64,000 nt of DNA from Microcella sp. Lineage in GTDB: Bacteria; Actinomycetota; Actinomycetes; Actinomycetales; Microbacteriaceae. Where the stretch lies: the NCBI RefSeq assembly GCF_025808395.1, contig NZ_CP075524.1:2232001-2296000 (forward strand), written 5' to 3'. The position numbers and the translations under genes are program-made. This document shows, piece after piece, positions 8,629-16,188 of this stretch (position 1 is its first letter; every line of letters starts with the position of its first letter). The notes beneath the pieces are model-generated. The model had not been told where the DNA came from, made no database searches, and worked only from the letters and a program-made list of their open reading frames with translations.

Positions 8629-9927
8629 CTAGCCGACGAGTTCTTTGAGCAGTTGCAGCGCTTCTGCCCACGCCTCGTCAGCGGTCATCTCACCGCGGTC
8701 GAGTGCTTGCAGCGGCGGGCCGAAGACGTTCTCCTGAATGAGCGAGTCATCGGGTCCCTTGAACTGCGCGACCACGTTCACTGCACGTCCGGCGAGGATC
8801 GTGCCGACCGGCGCGTCATTGAAGAACGCGTTCGGAGTGGGGTTGGCGGCGAGCTCTTGCTGCGCGGCGATCGTGCTTGGGAAGTTGCCGGCTGCAGCGA
8901 ACTGCTTGAGCTGCTGCTCAGGCTCGGTCAGCCACGACGCGAGCTTGGCGGCTTCTTCTTTCACCTGGCTGGTCTCTGAGACCGCGAGGAACGCGCCGCC
9001 CCAGTTGGCCGCACCGCCGGGGAAGACGTCTGCGAAGTCCCACCCAGTCGAGGCGTCGCCGCCTCCTGCCTCAGTGTTGCCCTGCACGACACCCAGCATC
9101 CAGCCAGGGCACACGAAGGTGGCGAAGGTGCCGTCGACGAACGACTGCCCGCCGTTCCAGTCCCACGCGCCCTGGGCGGCCGACTGGCCGCTGAGGGTTG
9201 CCGCGGCGAGCTGGTCGAAGCGCGACTTGAGCTCGGCATTGCCCTCGACGTTGAGTTCGCCGTCGGCGGTGTAGTAGCCCTCATCAAGCTGGTTGACCAT
9301 CGCGTTCCAGACGAAGCCAGAGTGGTCGTACCAGGCCTTGCCCGTCGTGGCGACGTACTCGGCGCCGACGGCGAAGTAGGTGTCCCATCCGCCGTCGAGC
9401 AGTTCGGCGACTCCCTCGCGGTCGCTCGGGAGTCCGGCGGCTTCGAACAGCGGGCCGTTGAAGCAGATGCCCTCTGGCCCGATGTCGGTGCCATAGCCGA
9501 TGACGCGGCCGTTCGGGTCGGTCGCTTGCGCGTACTTCCAGTCGACCCAGTCGCCGGCGCGGTCTTCGATGCCGTAGTCACGCAGGTCGACGAAGTTCTC
9601 GCTGACCTCCATGATGGCGCCGAGCCAACCTTCTTCGAGGGCGACGATGTCGCTCAGGCCGCTGCCCGAGGCCAGCTTCGTGAACGTGTCGGTGCGCGCG
9701 TTGCCGCCCGTGTCGATGTTGTTCGCGACGATCTTCACCCCGGGGTTGAGGCTCTCGTACTCGGTGTAGAGGTCTTCGTACCCGAAGGTGCCGAAGGTGG
9801 TGATGGTGATCTCGACTGAGTCGCCGTCGGCGGGTGCTTCGGTGGGGCTGCAGCCGCTCGCCACGAGGGCGAATGCTGCGGCGCCGGCCGCTGCCGAGAT
9901 CACGGTGGTGCGTCGTGAGAATGTCAC
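8629..9927 (-). CDS. cebE: Sugar ABC transporter substrate-binding lipoprotein, CebE-like
   Basis: 432 residues. Lipoprotein signal with lipobox ALVASGCS, so Cys about residue 26 is lipidated and the protein sits on the outer face of the membrane. The mature part is a family 1 solute-binding protein (ITITTFGTFGYEDLYTEYESLNPGVKI at its start). First gene of the leftward cellobiose operon. The preferred start is GTG 9927, since AAAGGAG ends five bases before it; a GTG six bases upstream overlaps the ribosome-binding site and is less likely. Substrate cellobiose/cello-oligosaccharide is inferred from the operators and from bglC. Confidence 0.88.
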   Translation of the reverse strand: MTFSRRTTVISAAAGAAAFALVASGCSPTEAPADGDSVEITITTFGTFGYEDLYTEYESLNPGVKIVANNIDTGGNARTDTFTKLASGSGLSDIVALEEGWLGAIMEVSENFVDLRDYGIEDRAGDWVDWKYAQATDPNGRVIGYGTDIGPEGICFNGPLFEAAGLPSDREGVAELLDGGWDTYFAVGAEYVATTGKAWYDHSGFVWNAMVNQLDEGYYTADGELNVEGNAELKSRFDQLAAATLSGQSAAQGAWDWNGGQSFVDGTFATFVCPGWMLGVVQGNTEAGGGDASTGWDFADVFPGGAANWGGAFLAVSETSQVKEEAAKLASWLTEPEQQLKQFAAAGNFPSTIAAQQELAANPTPNAFFNDAPVGTILAGRAVNVVAQFKGPDDSLIQENVFGPPLQALDRGEMTADEAWAEALQLLKELVG

Positions 9928-9958
9928 GGTCACTCCTTTGTGTGCGTGGATGGGATCG

Positions 9959-9972
9959 TGGGAGCGCTCTCA
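9959..9972. promoter_or_regulatory. CebR-type operator O2 (imperfect)
   Basis: TGGGAGCGCTCTCA, a 14-bp palindrome with one mismatched pair. It lies 32 bases upstream of the cebE start, with its centre 24 bp from the second operator. It fits the known actinomycete CebR box. Confidence 0.85.
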
Positions 9973-9982
9973 CGTGGTGGCA

Positions 9983-9996
9983 TGAGAGCGCTCTCA
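9983..9996. promoter_or_regulatory. CebR-type operator O1 (perfect)
   Basis: TGAGAGCGCTCTCA is a perfect 14-bp palindrome, 11 bp downstream of the probable -10 hexamer, so a bound repressor would block initiation or clearance. Confidence 0.87.
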
Positions 9997-10007
9997 CACT
10001 TCGTGGA

Positions 10008-10037
10008 ACACTACGCATAGGGCGACTGCAATGTCAA
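10008..10037 (-). promoter_or_regulatory. Promoter of the cellobiose operon
   Basis: On the minus strand, TTGACA (10032-10037) and TAGTGT (10008-10013) are 18 bp apart, directly followed by the two CebR operators and then cebE. The -35 hexamer is a perfect match to the housekeeping consensus. Confidence 0.7.
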
Positions 10038-10145
10038 CGCTGATTCCATGTCGAGATGAAACCCCTGATCAGAAGGCACATTCACGCACACGCTGGCGCG
10101 GACGAGACTGAACGCAGGGCCGTCTTGTCGCGTTAGGCTCGTTCT

Positions 10146-10940
10146 GTGGAACGCCCTCGCCCTCTCTGCGCGACCGCCGTGGCATCGATCGTCATGGGCT
10201 TGCTGCTCGTCGTGGTCGCCGGTTGCGCCGACGCTCGAGAGCCCATCCCGATGCCGACTGCGTCGGCGCCGTCGGCGAGTGCGACGTCGACGCCGTCGCC
10301 GACCCCGACGCCCACTCCGACTCCGACGTTCGACGCAACTCGACTGTCGATCGATGACCCGGCATCGCTCTGGGTGGTCGTGAACAAGCTGCGCCCGCTC
10401 AACCCGACCGATTACGCTCCGAGCGACATCGTGAGGGTGCCGGTGCCCTACGCCAACGAGCCCTTCTTGCGGCAAGAAGCCGCCGATGCCGTCGTCGCGC
10501 TCTTCGCCGCCGCCGAAGCCGAGGCGGGCCTGCGCCTGCAGGCGCAGAGCGCATACCGCAGTTTCGCCGTGCAGGTGAGGGTCTACAACGGCATCGTCGC
10601 GTCGCGCGGGCAAGAGTATGCGAACGTGCGCAGCGCGAGGCCCGGCCACAGCGAGCACCAGACCGGGTTGGCCATCGACATCAGCTCGATTCCGTCAGTC
10701 TGCGCGCTCGACCCGTGCTTCGGCGACACCGAGCACGGCCGGTGGCTGGCGGCTAACGCTCATCGCTTCGGCTTTCACCTGCGCTACCAGCCCGGCATGA
10801 CCGGCATCACCGGCTACAGCTACGAGCCCTGGCACTTCAGGTACGTCGGCGTCGAGCTCGCGACCGAACTGCACGAGACCGGGGTGAGGTCGCTCGAAGA
10901 GTTCTTCGGTCTCCCTGCTGCGCCCACCTATGCCGAATGA
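10146..10940 (+). CDS. D-alanyl-D-alanine carboxypeptidase family lipoprotein (VanY-like)
   Basis: 264 residues. Lipoprotein signal (VVVAGCAD, Cys near residue 27), then a low-complexity Ser/Thr/Pro linker with TPTPTPTPT to about residue 58, and a M15B peptidase domain. Zinc ligands: His and Asp in RPGHSEHQTGLAIDISS near residue 164 and the His of EPWHFRYVG near 229; the conserved QAQSAYRSF is at about 138. It should trim D-Ala from peptidoglycan stem peptides outside the cell. GTG start. It is probably monocistronic; the downstream gntR has its own operator-bearing leader. Confidence 0.85.
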   Translation: MERPRPLCATAVASIVMGLLLVVVAGCADAREPIPMPTASAPSASATSTPSPTPTPTPTPTFDATRLSIDDPASLWVVVNKLRPLNPTDYAPSDIVRVPVPYANEPFLRQEAADAVVALFAAAEAEAGLRLQAQSAYRSFAVQVRVYNGIVASRGQEYANVRSARPGHSEHQTGLAIDISSIPSVCALDPCFGDTEHGRWLAANAHRFGFHLRYQPGMTGITGYSYEPWHFRYVGVELATELHETGVRSLEEFFGLPAAPTYAE

Positions 10941-10948
10941 TCCACCCC

Positions 10949-10959
10949 TGAGGTATAAC
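10949..10959 (+). promoter_or_regulatory. GntR-regulon operator half/-10 region before gntR
   Basis: TGAGGTATAAC, the same 11 bases as in the two 18-bp sites at 14290-14307 and 16123-16140, in the same orientation relative to the downstream gene. TATAAC (10954-10959) could be the -10 hexamer, 35 bases before the gntR start, which suggests autoregulation. Confidence 0.65.
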
Positions 10960-10994
10960 ATCATATTCCCGAGAGTATTCAGGAGGATCCTGGC

Positions 10995-11798
10995 GTGAGC
11001 GACGACGCTACCGTGAGTGGCGCCGAGGCCTTCCTCGGCGAACCGATCCTGGTGTCTCCGGGACAGCCGCTGCGGGTCGCCGTGTATTCGCGCCTCTCTC
11101 AGGGGATTCGTGACGGGGTTCTCGCTGCCGGAACGATCCTGCCTCGAGAGACAGAGCTTGCGGAGCTCATCAAGGTGAGCCGCACCGTGGTGCGTGAAGC
11201 TCTCATGCTTCTCGAAGAAGACGGGCACATCGTCACGAGGCGTGGGGTGGGTCGATTCGTCGCCGACGCGCTCCCGCACGGCGGCCTCGAGAGGTTTCAA
11301 TCGATCGAGTCGCTCGTCGGTGCCGGCGCGCGTTCGCTCTCGACGACGGTGCTCATCCACAATCGACAAGAGCCGACAGACTTCGTGCTCGATCACCTTC
11401 CCGATACGACCTCTCTGTGGTTCCGCGAGTCGGTGATCGAGGTCGACGGTCGTGGAGCGGCGCTCGTGCAGGAGTATCTTGTCGACGAGCAGCAGCTCGC
11501 TCTTGCAGGTCGGGCCCTCGCCGACGCAGCCGAATCGGTCGACCGCGAGGGCACGACGATGCTGGCATCGTTGCTCGAGAGGCTGCCCGGTTCTCTACTC
11601 TCGCCCGGCGCGTGCATCGTCGCCGCCAGCATCGCGGGCCCGACTCGTGCAGCGCACTTGTCCATCAAGGCGAACGATCCAGTGCTCGTGATGACTCAGG
11701 TCGTGCGCGCCCGATCGACGCCGATTCTCGTCGTGAAGAGCGCGTTCGCTCCGGAGGCGAGCCACCTGTCGATCACCCAGAGTTCATCGACTCGGTAG
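10995..11798 (+). CDS. GntR-family regulator, HutC type (nucleoside regulon)
   Basis: 267 residues from GTG, preceded by AGGAGG eight bases upstream. N-terminal winged helix (residues 20-90: GTILPRETELAELIKVSRTVVREALMLLEEDGHIVTRRG pattern, with R/E residues of the GntR recognition helix) and a C-terminal UTRA-type ligand domain (from about 115; LWFRESVIEVDGRGAALVQEYLVD). It adjoins a nucleoside salvage set, and GAGGTTATACCTC sites precede its own gene, the BMP lipoprotein gene and the phosphorylase gene. I infer that it represses nucleoside uptake and salvage, with a nucleoside or derivative as ligand. The 3' end overlaps the convergent MFS gene by 26 bases. Confidence 0.82.
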   Translation: MSDDATVSGAEAFLGEPILVSPGQPLRVAVYSRLSQGIRDGVLAAGTILPRETELAELIKVSRTVVREALMLLEEDGHIVTRRGVGRFVADALPHGGLERFQSIESLVGAGARSLSTTVLIHNRQEPTDFVLDHLPDTTSLWFRESVIEVDGRGAALVQEYLVDEQQLALAGRALADAAESVDREGTTMLASLLERLPGSLLSPGACIVAASIAGPTRAAHLSIKANDPVLVMTQVVRARSTPILVVKSAFAPEASHLSITQSSSTR

Positions 11799-13035
11799 CC
11801 GAAGGGTTGCTCGCGACGAGGCCGTGCGCCAGCGCCATGACCAGCAGGGCCACCGATGCACCGACGGCGACGGCGAAACCCGCTGCGGCGCCCGACTGCT
11901 CGACGAGCACCCCGGTGAGTGCGGTGACCAGGGCCTGACCCACCGTCAACATGCTCTGCAACGTGACCAGAACCGTGTTGCGGCGTCGCTCGTGAGCGGC
12001 GTTGGCCCCGAGGCTGAACAGGGCCACGAGCACCGCGCCGACGCCGCACCCGGCCACGAACAAGCCGACGAGCACAGCGCCGTCGCCGGGAACGAGGGCG
12101 AGCACGGCGGTTCCGGCGACGGCCACGCACGCGAACCACCGCCAACGGCTGCGTAGAGAGATCGTGGGCGGGAGCAGCCCTACGGCGAGCGCAGTGATGA
12201 TGGCTCCGATGCTCATGATCCCGTAGACGAGGCCCGCGAGCTCGGTCTGACCGAGTGCCGCGAGGTATGCGGTGACCGACGTGAGGGTCGAACCGAAGAC
12301 GGCGCCCACAGCGAGCATCGCCACGGCGAGCAGCGACAGCTCTGCGCTCCAGGTCGACGGCCGCCGGGCCATGACATCGAGCTCGTGAACCGGGCGAGCA
12401 GTCCCGAGTCGTGCCGTGGGGTGCAGAGCGAACGCGATGACGACCGTGGCGGTGAGCACCATGCTGGCGACGAGCGGGGCGGTCGGTGCGAGCAGCGAGG
12501 CCAGCAGCCCTACCGCGACGGGGCCGAGCACATACGACGACTCGTCGACGATCGACTCGTAACTCATGGCGAGCGGCAGGGCACGACCGCGGGCATCCGG
12601 CGAATGGTGCTCGAGCCGCTGTGCCACGACGGCAGCGCGTGATCTCGACAGCGGTGCCACTTGCGGCATCGTGGCTCCGACCGCCGCTGCCGAGAGCCAC
12701 AGCGCGGCATCCGATGCTCCGTCGCTCACCGCAGTCAAGAACGCGATCGATGCCGCAATGCTGATGAGCGCGCCGCCCAGCAGCACGGGCCGTTGACCCC
12801 AACGATCAGCGAGAGCGCCGAAGACGGGGCCCATGAGTGCCGTACCGATGCCGGCGACCGCGGTGAGGCCCCCCGCGAGCGCGAGTGATCCGCGCTCGAT
12901 CGTGGTGAGGCTCAAGATTCCGACGAGCATCATGGCGAAGGGAAGGCGAGCGATGAACGAGAGCGGCAGATAGGGGCGACCGGCGACCGTCACCATCTGC
13001 CGTGCGAGGTCGCGGGGCGAGAGCGCGTTCGTCAC
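11773..13035 (-). CDS. MFS transporter
   Basis: 420 residues, about twelve membrane helices. Major facilitator marks: GALADRWGQRPVLLGG in the loop between helices 2 and 3 (residues 72-87, G-x-L-A-D-R-x-G-x-R). A central cytoplasmic loop at about residues 198-214 contains ARPVHELDVMARR. It lies downstream of the BMP lipoprotein gene on the same strand, with a GC hairpin between. Given the neighbours, export or uptake of a nucleoside or base is possible, but the substrate cannot be read from sequence. Confidence 0.75.
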   Translation of the reverse strand: MTNALSPRDLARQMVTVAGRPYLPLSFIARLPFAMMLVGILSLTTIERGSLALAGGLTAVAGIGTALMGPVFGALADRWGQRPVLLGGALISIAASIAFLTAVSDGASDAALWLSAAAVGATMPQVAPLSRSRAAVVAQRLEHHSPDARGRALPLAMSYESIVDESSYVLGPVAVGLLASLLAPTAPLVASMVLTATVVIAFALHPTARLGTARPVHELDVMARRPSTWSAELSLLAVAMLAVGAVFGSTLTSVTAYLAALGQTELAGLVYGIMSIGAIITALAVGLLPPTISLRSRWRWFACVAVAGTAVLALVPGDGAVLVGLFVAGCGVGAVLVALFSLGANAAHERRRNTVLVTLQSMLTVGQALVTALTGVLVEQSGAAAGFAVAVGASVALLVMALAHGLVASNPSATESMNSG

Positions 13036-13080
13036 AAGAGGGTCTCCTCGTCAGCGTTCGTGTCGTCTCGGGCAGAGTGA

Positions 13081-13112
13081 GGCCCCCGCGGCGCGGAGCG
13101 CGCGCGGGGGCC
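13081..13112 (-). terminator. GC-rich hairpin between BMP lipoprotein and MFS genes
   Basis: GGCCCCCGCG (13081-13090) pairs with CGCGGGGGCC (13103-13112), with further GC pairing possible in the loop. It lies just past the lipoprotein stop. There is no T-run; it may attenuate transcription into the MFS gene. Confidence 0.5.
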
Positions 13113-13123
13113 GGTGTGATCGT

Positions 13124-14224
13124 CTAGCCCCGTGGTGAGGAAGGCGAGTCGACGACGAAGGTGCCGGCGATGATGTCTGCTGTGAGCTGCTCGATCTCGG
13201 CGATGAGCGATGCACTCAACCGCGACTCCCACTCGTGGAAGGGCGCAATGCCCACGCCACCGTTCTCGAGAGTTCCTACATACGGGTCAGAGCTGAACGA
13301 GCCGTCGTAGGTCGACATCGTGACTTCGTGCGCGGCGGTCGTGAGGTTCTTCATCACCGACGTCAGCAAGTAGGCGCCGTAGTCAGGAGCCGTCAGGTAG
13401 GCATCGGAGTTGACGCCGATGATGCCCGCATCGGTGCCGCGCTCGTTGATCGCGTCGATCGATGCGATGAAGAGGGTGCCGGCGACCGGCATGATGATGT
13501 CGACGTCTTGGTCGAGCAGCCCCAAGGTGATGTTCTTCGCTTGCAGCTGGTCGTCGAAGCTGCCGACGAAGAGTCCGTTCTGGGCTTCGCGATCCCAGCC
13601 GAAGAGGCGCACAGAGGTTCCGTGCACTTCGTTGTAGTGCTCGATACCGACCTGGAATCCGTCCATGAACACTGTCACTGACGGAAACGGCATGCCGCCG
13701 TAGGTTCCGACCGCCCCGGTGGTGGTCGCACCCGCGGCCGCGTACCCTGCGAGCGCTGCCGCCTGCGCCGTGTCGAAGAGCACCGGCTTGACGTTCGCGA
13801 GCTCGAGCGGGCTGAAGTCGTCGTTGGTCACGGTGCTGTCGATGAGCGCGAATCGAACATCCTCGTTGACCAGCGCGACGTCGCGAGTCGCGTTGGCGAG
13901 CGCGAATCCGACGGTCACGATCAGATCGCACTGCTGATCGATGAGAGCTTCGATGTTGCCGACGTACTGGTCTTCTGAGGCGGATTCAGCGCCGCGCGCT
14001 GTCGTTCCGATCTCGGCAGCTGCCTGCTGCACGCCCTCGAACGTCAACTGGTTGAAGTCATTGTCATCGAAGCCGGTGAGGTCTGACACGGCGCAGGGCA
14101 GAAAGTCGACGGCGGCCGGATCGGTCGCGCCTGGCTCTGCCGGTGGTGCAGAGCACGCGCCGAGGGTGAGTGCGATCAGGGCGGCGATGGTGATGCCGCC
14201 GGTCACGTTCTTGCTGTGCTGCAT
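13124..14224 (-). CDS. BMP-family (PnrA-like) nucleoside-binding lipoprotein
   Basis: 366 residues. Lipobox LTLGACSA puts the lipidated Cys near residue 24. Family marks: a first strand CAVSDLTGFDDNDFNQLTFEGVQQAA, with the D-x-G-x-x-D-x-x-F-N pattern used for ribose contacts, and GTYGGMPFPSVTVFMDGFQVGIEHYN near 172. BMP proteins feed nucleosides to an ABC importer (PnrABCDE/Nup type), but no ABC permease or ATPase gene is adjacent; the downstream gene is an MFS transporter. Its leader carries the GntR-regulon operator at 14290-14307. Confidence 0.85.
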   Translation of the reverse strand: MQHSKNVTGGITIAALIALTLGACSAPPAEPGATDPAAVDFLPCAVSDLTGFDDNDFNQLTFEGVQQAAAEIGTTARGAESASEDQYVGNIEALIDQQCDLIVTVGFALANATRDVALVNEDVRFALIDSTVTNDDFSPLELANVKPVLFDTAQAAALAGYAAAGATTTGAVGTYGGMPFPSVTVFMDGFQVGIEHYNEVHGTSVRLFGWDREAQNGLFVGSFDDQLQAKNITLGLLDQDVDIIMPVAGTLFIASIDAINERGTDAGIIGVNSDAYLTAPDYGAYLLTSVMKNLTTAAHEVTMSTYDGSFSSDPYVGTLENGGVGIAPFHEWESRLSASLIAEIEQLTADIIAGTFVVDSPSSPRG

Positions 14225-14289
14225 GGTGGGTCTCCTCTTTGAGATTCAGGCTGTGGTGGTTCGGGCAGGCACGGTTCGCCTTGAAGTAG

Positions 14290-14307
14290 GAGGTTATACC
14301 TCATACC
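14290..14307 (-). promoter_or_regulatory. GntR-regulon operator upstream of BMP lipoprotein
   Basis: GAGGTTATACCTCATACC, identical over 18 bp to the site at 16123-16140. It contains the inverted repeat GAGG-n5-CCTC, and on the gene strand TATAAC as a possible -10, 68 bases from the start codon. Confidence 0.75.
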
Positions 14308-14344
14308 CTCAGGCGGCAAGGCGGAGTCTCGATTGCCGAGCCGC

Positions 14345-15313
14345 TCATGTGAGCTTCGCCAGAAGTCGCGCGCGGTCGTCGTCGCCGACGAATGCAGCGT
14401 CGACGCTCGTGCGATCGAGGTCTCGAAGGTCTTCGGCGCTCCACGAGAAGGCGCTGCCGAGTAGCGCACGCTCGTGGGCCAGATCGGTGCCGGTCTGCAT
14501 GGGGTTGTCGTCACCGAGCACGAGCGGCACGCCCGCCGTGCGAAAGCGATTGGCTGGATGCTCGCTCAGGCTCGCGATCGCTCCCGTGAACACGTTCGAG
14601 GTCGGGCAGATCTCGACAACGACTCCGTGGTCTGCGCACCACGACAGCACCTCGGGGTCGTCGACGATGTGGGCGCCGTGGCCGATGCGGGTCGCGCCGA
14701 GCAGCTCGACGGCCTGGCGAGCAGCCGCGGCCGGACCGGCCTCCGCAGCGTGGCACGTGATGCCCAGACCTGCGGCCCGGGCGATCGCGAAGGCCTCTGC
14801 ATGGGGTTCGAGCGCCGGGTAGAGAAGCTCGTCACCTGCGAGATCGAATCCCACCACGCCCTTGCCCGCTGCTCGAGCAGCAGCTCGCGCGACACCTCGG
14901 TTGGTCTCGTCGTCATGGTGCCGCAGTGCGGCGATGACGAGGCCGATGTTCACTCCGGTGAGGGCGGCTGCTTCGCGCATGCCCTCGCACGCTGCGCTGA
15001 TGATGTCATCGAGCCCGGCCCTGTCAGTGACGTGGGTAGCGGGCCCGAACCGCAGCTCGAGATGGTCATGCGCGCTGGCGGCGGCATCGATCACGGCCTC
15101 GCGCGCGATTCTTCGAACGAACTCTGGCGACTGGAAGAATCGATAGGTCGCGGCGACCTTGACGAGGTATTCGGTGAGGGTTCCTGGCCGCTCGAGCGCG
15201 ATGGCGCGCTTCCAGCCCTCCGGCGGGTCAGGCTCGCCCGACAAGCGCGCGAGCTCTGCTGCCGTCTCGGGTCTCACCCGGCCCTCGAGGTGACTGTGAA
15301 GATTGACGAGCAT
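14345..15313 (-). CDS. add: Adenosine deaminase
   Basis: 322 residues. Converts (deoxy)adenosine to (deoxy)inosine. Zinc site and catalytic motifs in order: HSHLEG (residues 6-11; HxH), ITCHAAEAG near 188 (zinc His and catalytic Glu), RIGHGAHI near 213, EICPTSN near 237 and VLGDDNP near 268, a variant of the usual TDDP with the Asp pair kept. It overlaps or abuts the phosphorylase stop: a GTG at 15319 and this ATG are both possible; I favour the ATG, with GGAA nine bases upstream. It is co-transcribed with the phosphorylase, giving adenosine to inosine to hypoxanthine plus ribose 1-phosphate, if the phosphorylase accepts inosine. Confidence 0.82.
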   Translation of the reverse strand: MLVNLHSHLEGRVRPETAAELARLSGEPDPPEGWKRAIALERPGTLTEYLVKVAATYRFFQSPEFVRRIAREAVIDAAASAHDHLELRFGPATHVTDRAGLDDIISAACEGMREAAALTGVNIGLVIAALRHHDDETNRGVARAAARAAGKGVVGFDLAGDELLYPALEPHAEAFAIARAAGLGITCHAAEAGPAAAARQAVELLGATRIGHGAHIVDDPEVLSWCADHGVVVEICPTSNVFTGAIASLSEHPANRFRTAGVPLVLGDDNPMQTGTDLAHERALLGSAFSWSAEDLRDLDRTSVDAAFVGDDDRARLLAKLT

Positions 15314-15315
15314 GG

Positions 15316-16086
15316 TCACAGTTCCAGTCGCACAGCGGTCTCGAGTGCCGCCTCAATGCTGAGCATCCACCCTTGCTTGAGCGCTTCCTTCACCCCTGAG
15401 TACAGGCTCGTTCCGTCGACCAGGTTGCTCGACGTCGAGCAGATCATGCCAGAGCGCACGCCGCGCAGTCGTGCCACCACGTAGAGCGCTGCGCTCTCCA
15501 TCTCGACGTTGAGAACACCGAGTCGGTTGAGCTCAGAGATCCATTCGGGGGTCTCTGCGTAGAAGGCGTCGTCGCTCGCGTTGATGCCCGAGTGCACGGC
15601 GACGTCTGTGCCCGCGGTCAGTTCGCGTGCCACGTCGGCGAGCGTCATCGCGATGCCGAGATCTGGCACTGCCGGAAAACCGTGGTGCGCGTACGCCGCC
15701 GTCGTGCCGTCGTTGCGCAGGGCACCCTCGCTGACGAGAAGGTCGCCGGGCTTGACTCCGGCCTGCAGCCCCGCCGACGAGCCCACGCGGATGAACGAGG
15801 TCACGCCCACGCGGATCAGTTCTTCGACCGCGATTGCCGTCGAGGGGCATCCCATGCCCGTCGAGGTCGCGGTGATGTGACGGCCCTTGTACCAGCCGGT
15901 CATCGTCATGTGCTCGCGGTTGTGCGCGACGGTCTTCACATCGGTGAGAAACTCGGCGACGAGCGGCACACGGAAGGGGTCGCCTGGCAGAAGCGCAACG
16001 CTTGAGACTTCGCCGGGGGCGATCGCGATGTGGTACTGGCGTTCGCCTACGCCGGCGGCGTCTTTGTCGACGACTGTGGTGCTCAT
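15316..16086 (-). CDS. Nucleoside phosphorylase (PNP/uridine phosphorylase family)
   Basis: 256 residues, trimeric/hexameric NP-I fold expected. Motifs: LLPGDPFRVP (phosphate-binding G-D-P, residues 32-41), STGMGCPSTAIAVEEL near 73 (the uridine phosphorylase signature pattern), SSAGLQAGVKPGDLLV, and NVEMESAALYVVA near 190 (ribose contact M-E-S). Sequence alone does not settle purine (DeoD) versus uridine (Udp) preference; pairing with adenosine deaminase argues for purines, the signature for Udp-like. First gene of the salvage operon, with GAGGAG just upstream and the GntR operator 36 bases before the start. Confidence 0.82.
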   Translation of the reverse strand: MSTTVVDKDAAGVGERQYHIAIAPGEVSSVALLPGDPFRVPLVAEFLTDVKTVAHNREHMTMTGWYKGRHITATSTGMGCPSTAIAVEELIRVGVTSFIRVGSSAGLQAGVKPGDLLVSEGALRNDGTTAAYAHHGFPAVPDLGIAMTLADVARELTAGTDVAVHSGINASDDAFYAETPEWISELNRLGVLNVEMESAALYVVARLRGVRSGMICSTSSNLVDGTSLYSGVKEALKQGWMLSIEAALETAVRLEL

Positions 16087-16122
16087 GGGGACTCCTCGGT
16101 GAGTTGATCGGACAATGAGTAA

Positions 16123-16140
16123 GAGGTTATACCTCATACC
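16123..16140 (-). promoter_or_regulatory. GntR-regulon operator upstream of nucleoside phosphorylase
   Basis: An 18-bp sequence identical to 14290-14307. On the gene strand TATAAC (16126-16131) could be the -10 hexamer, 39 bases from the start codon. Confidence 0.75.
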
Positions 16141-16188
16141 TATTGAGGTCGACCCCCTCGTGAGACGGTGACGGCTCTGCCGAGACAG

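Noticed and set aside
10293..10328. Simple-sequence stretch in the VanY-like gene
   Set aside because: It encodes an ordinary Thr/Pro linker after the lipobox and is not a separate repeat element.
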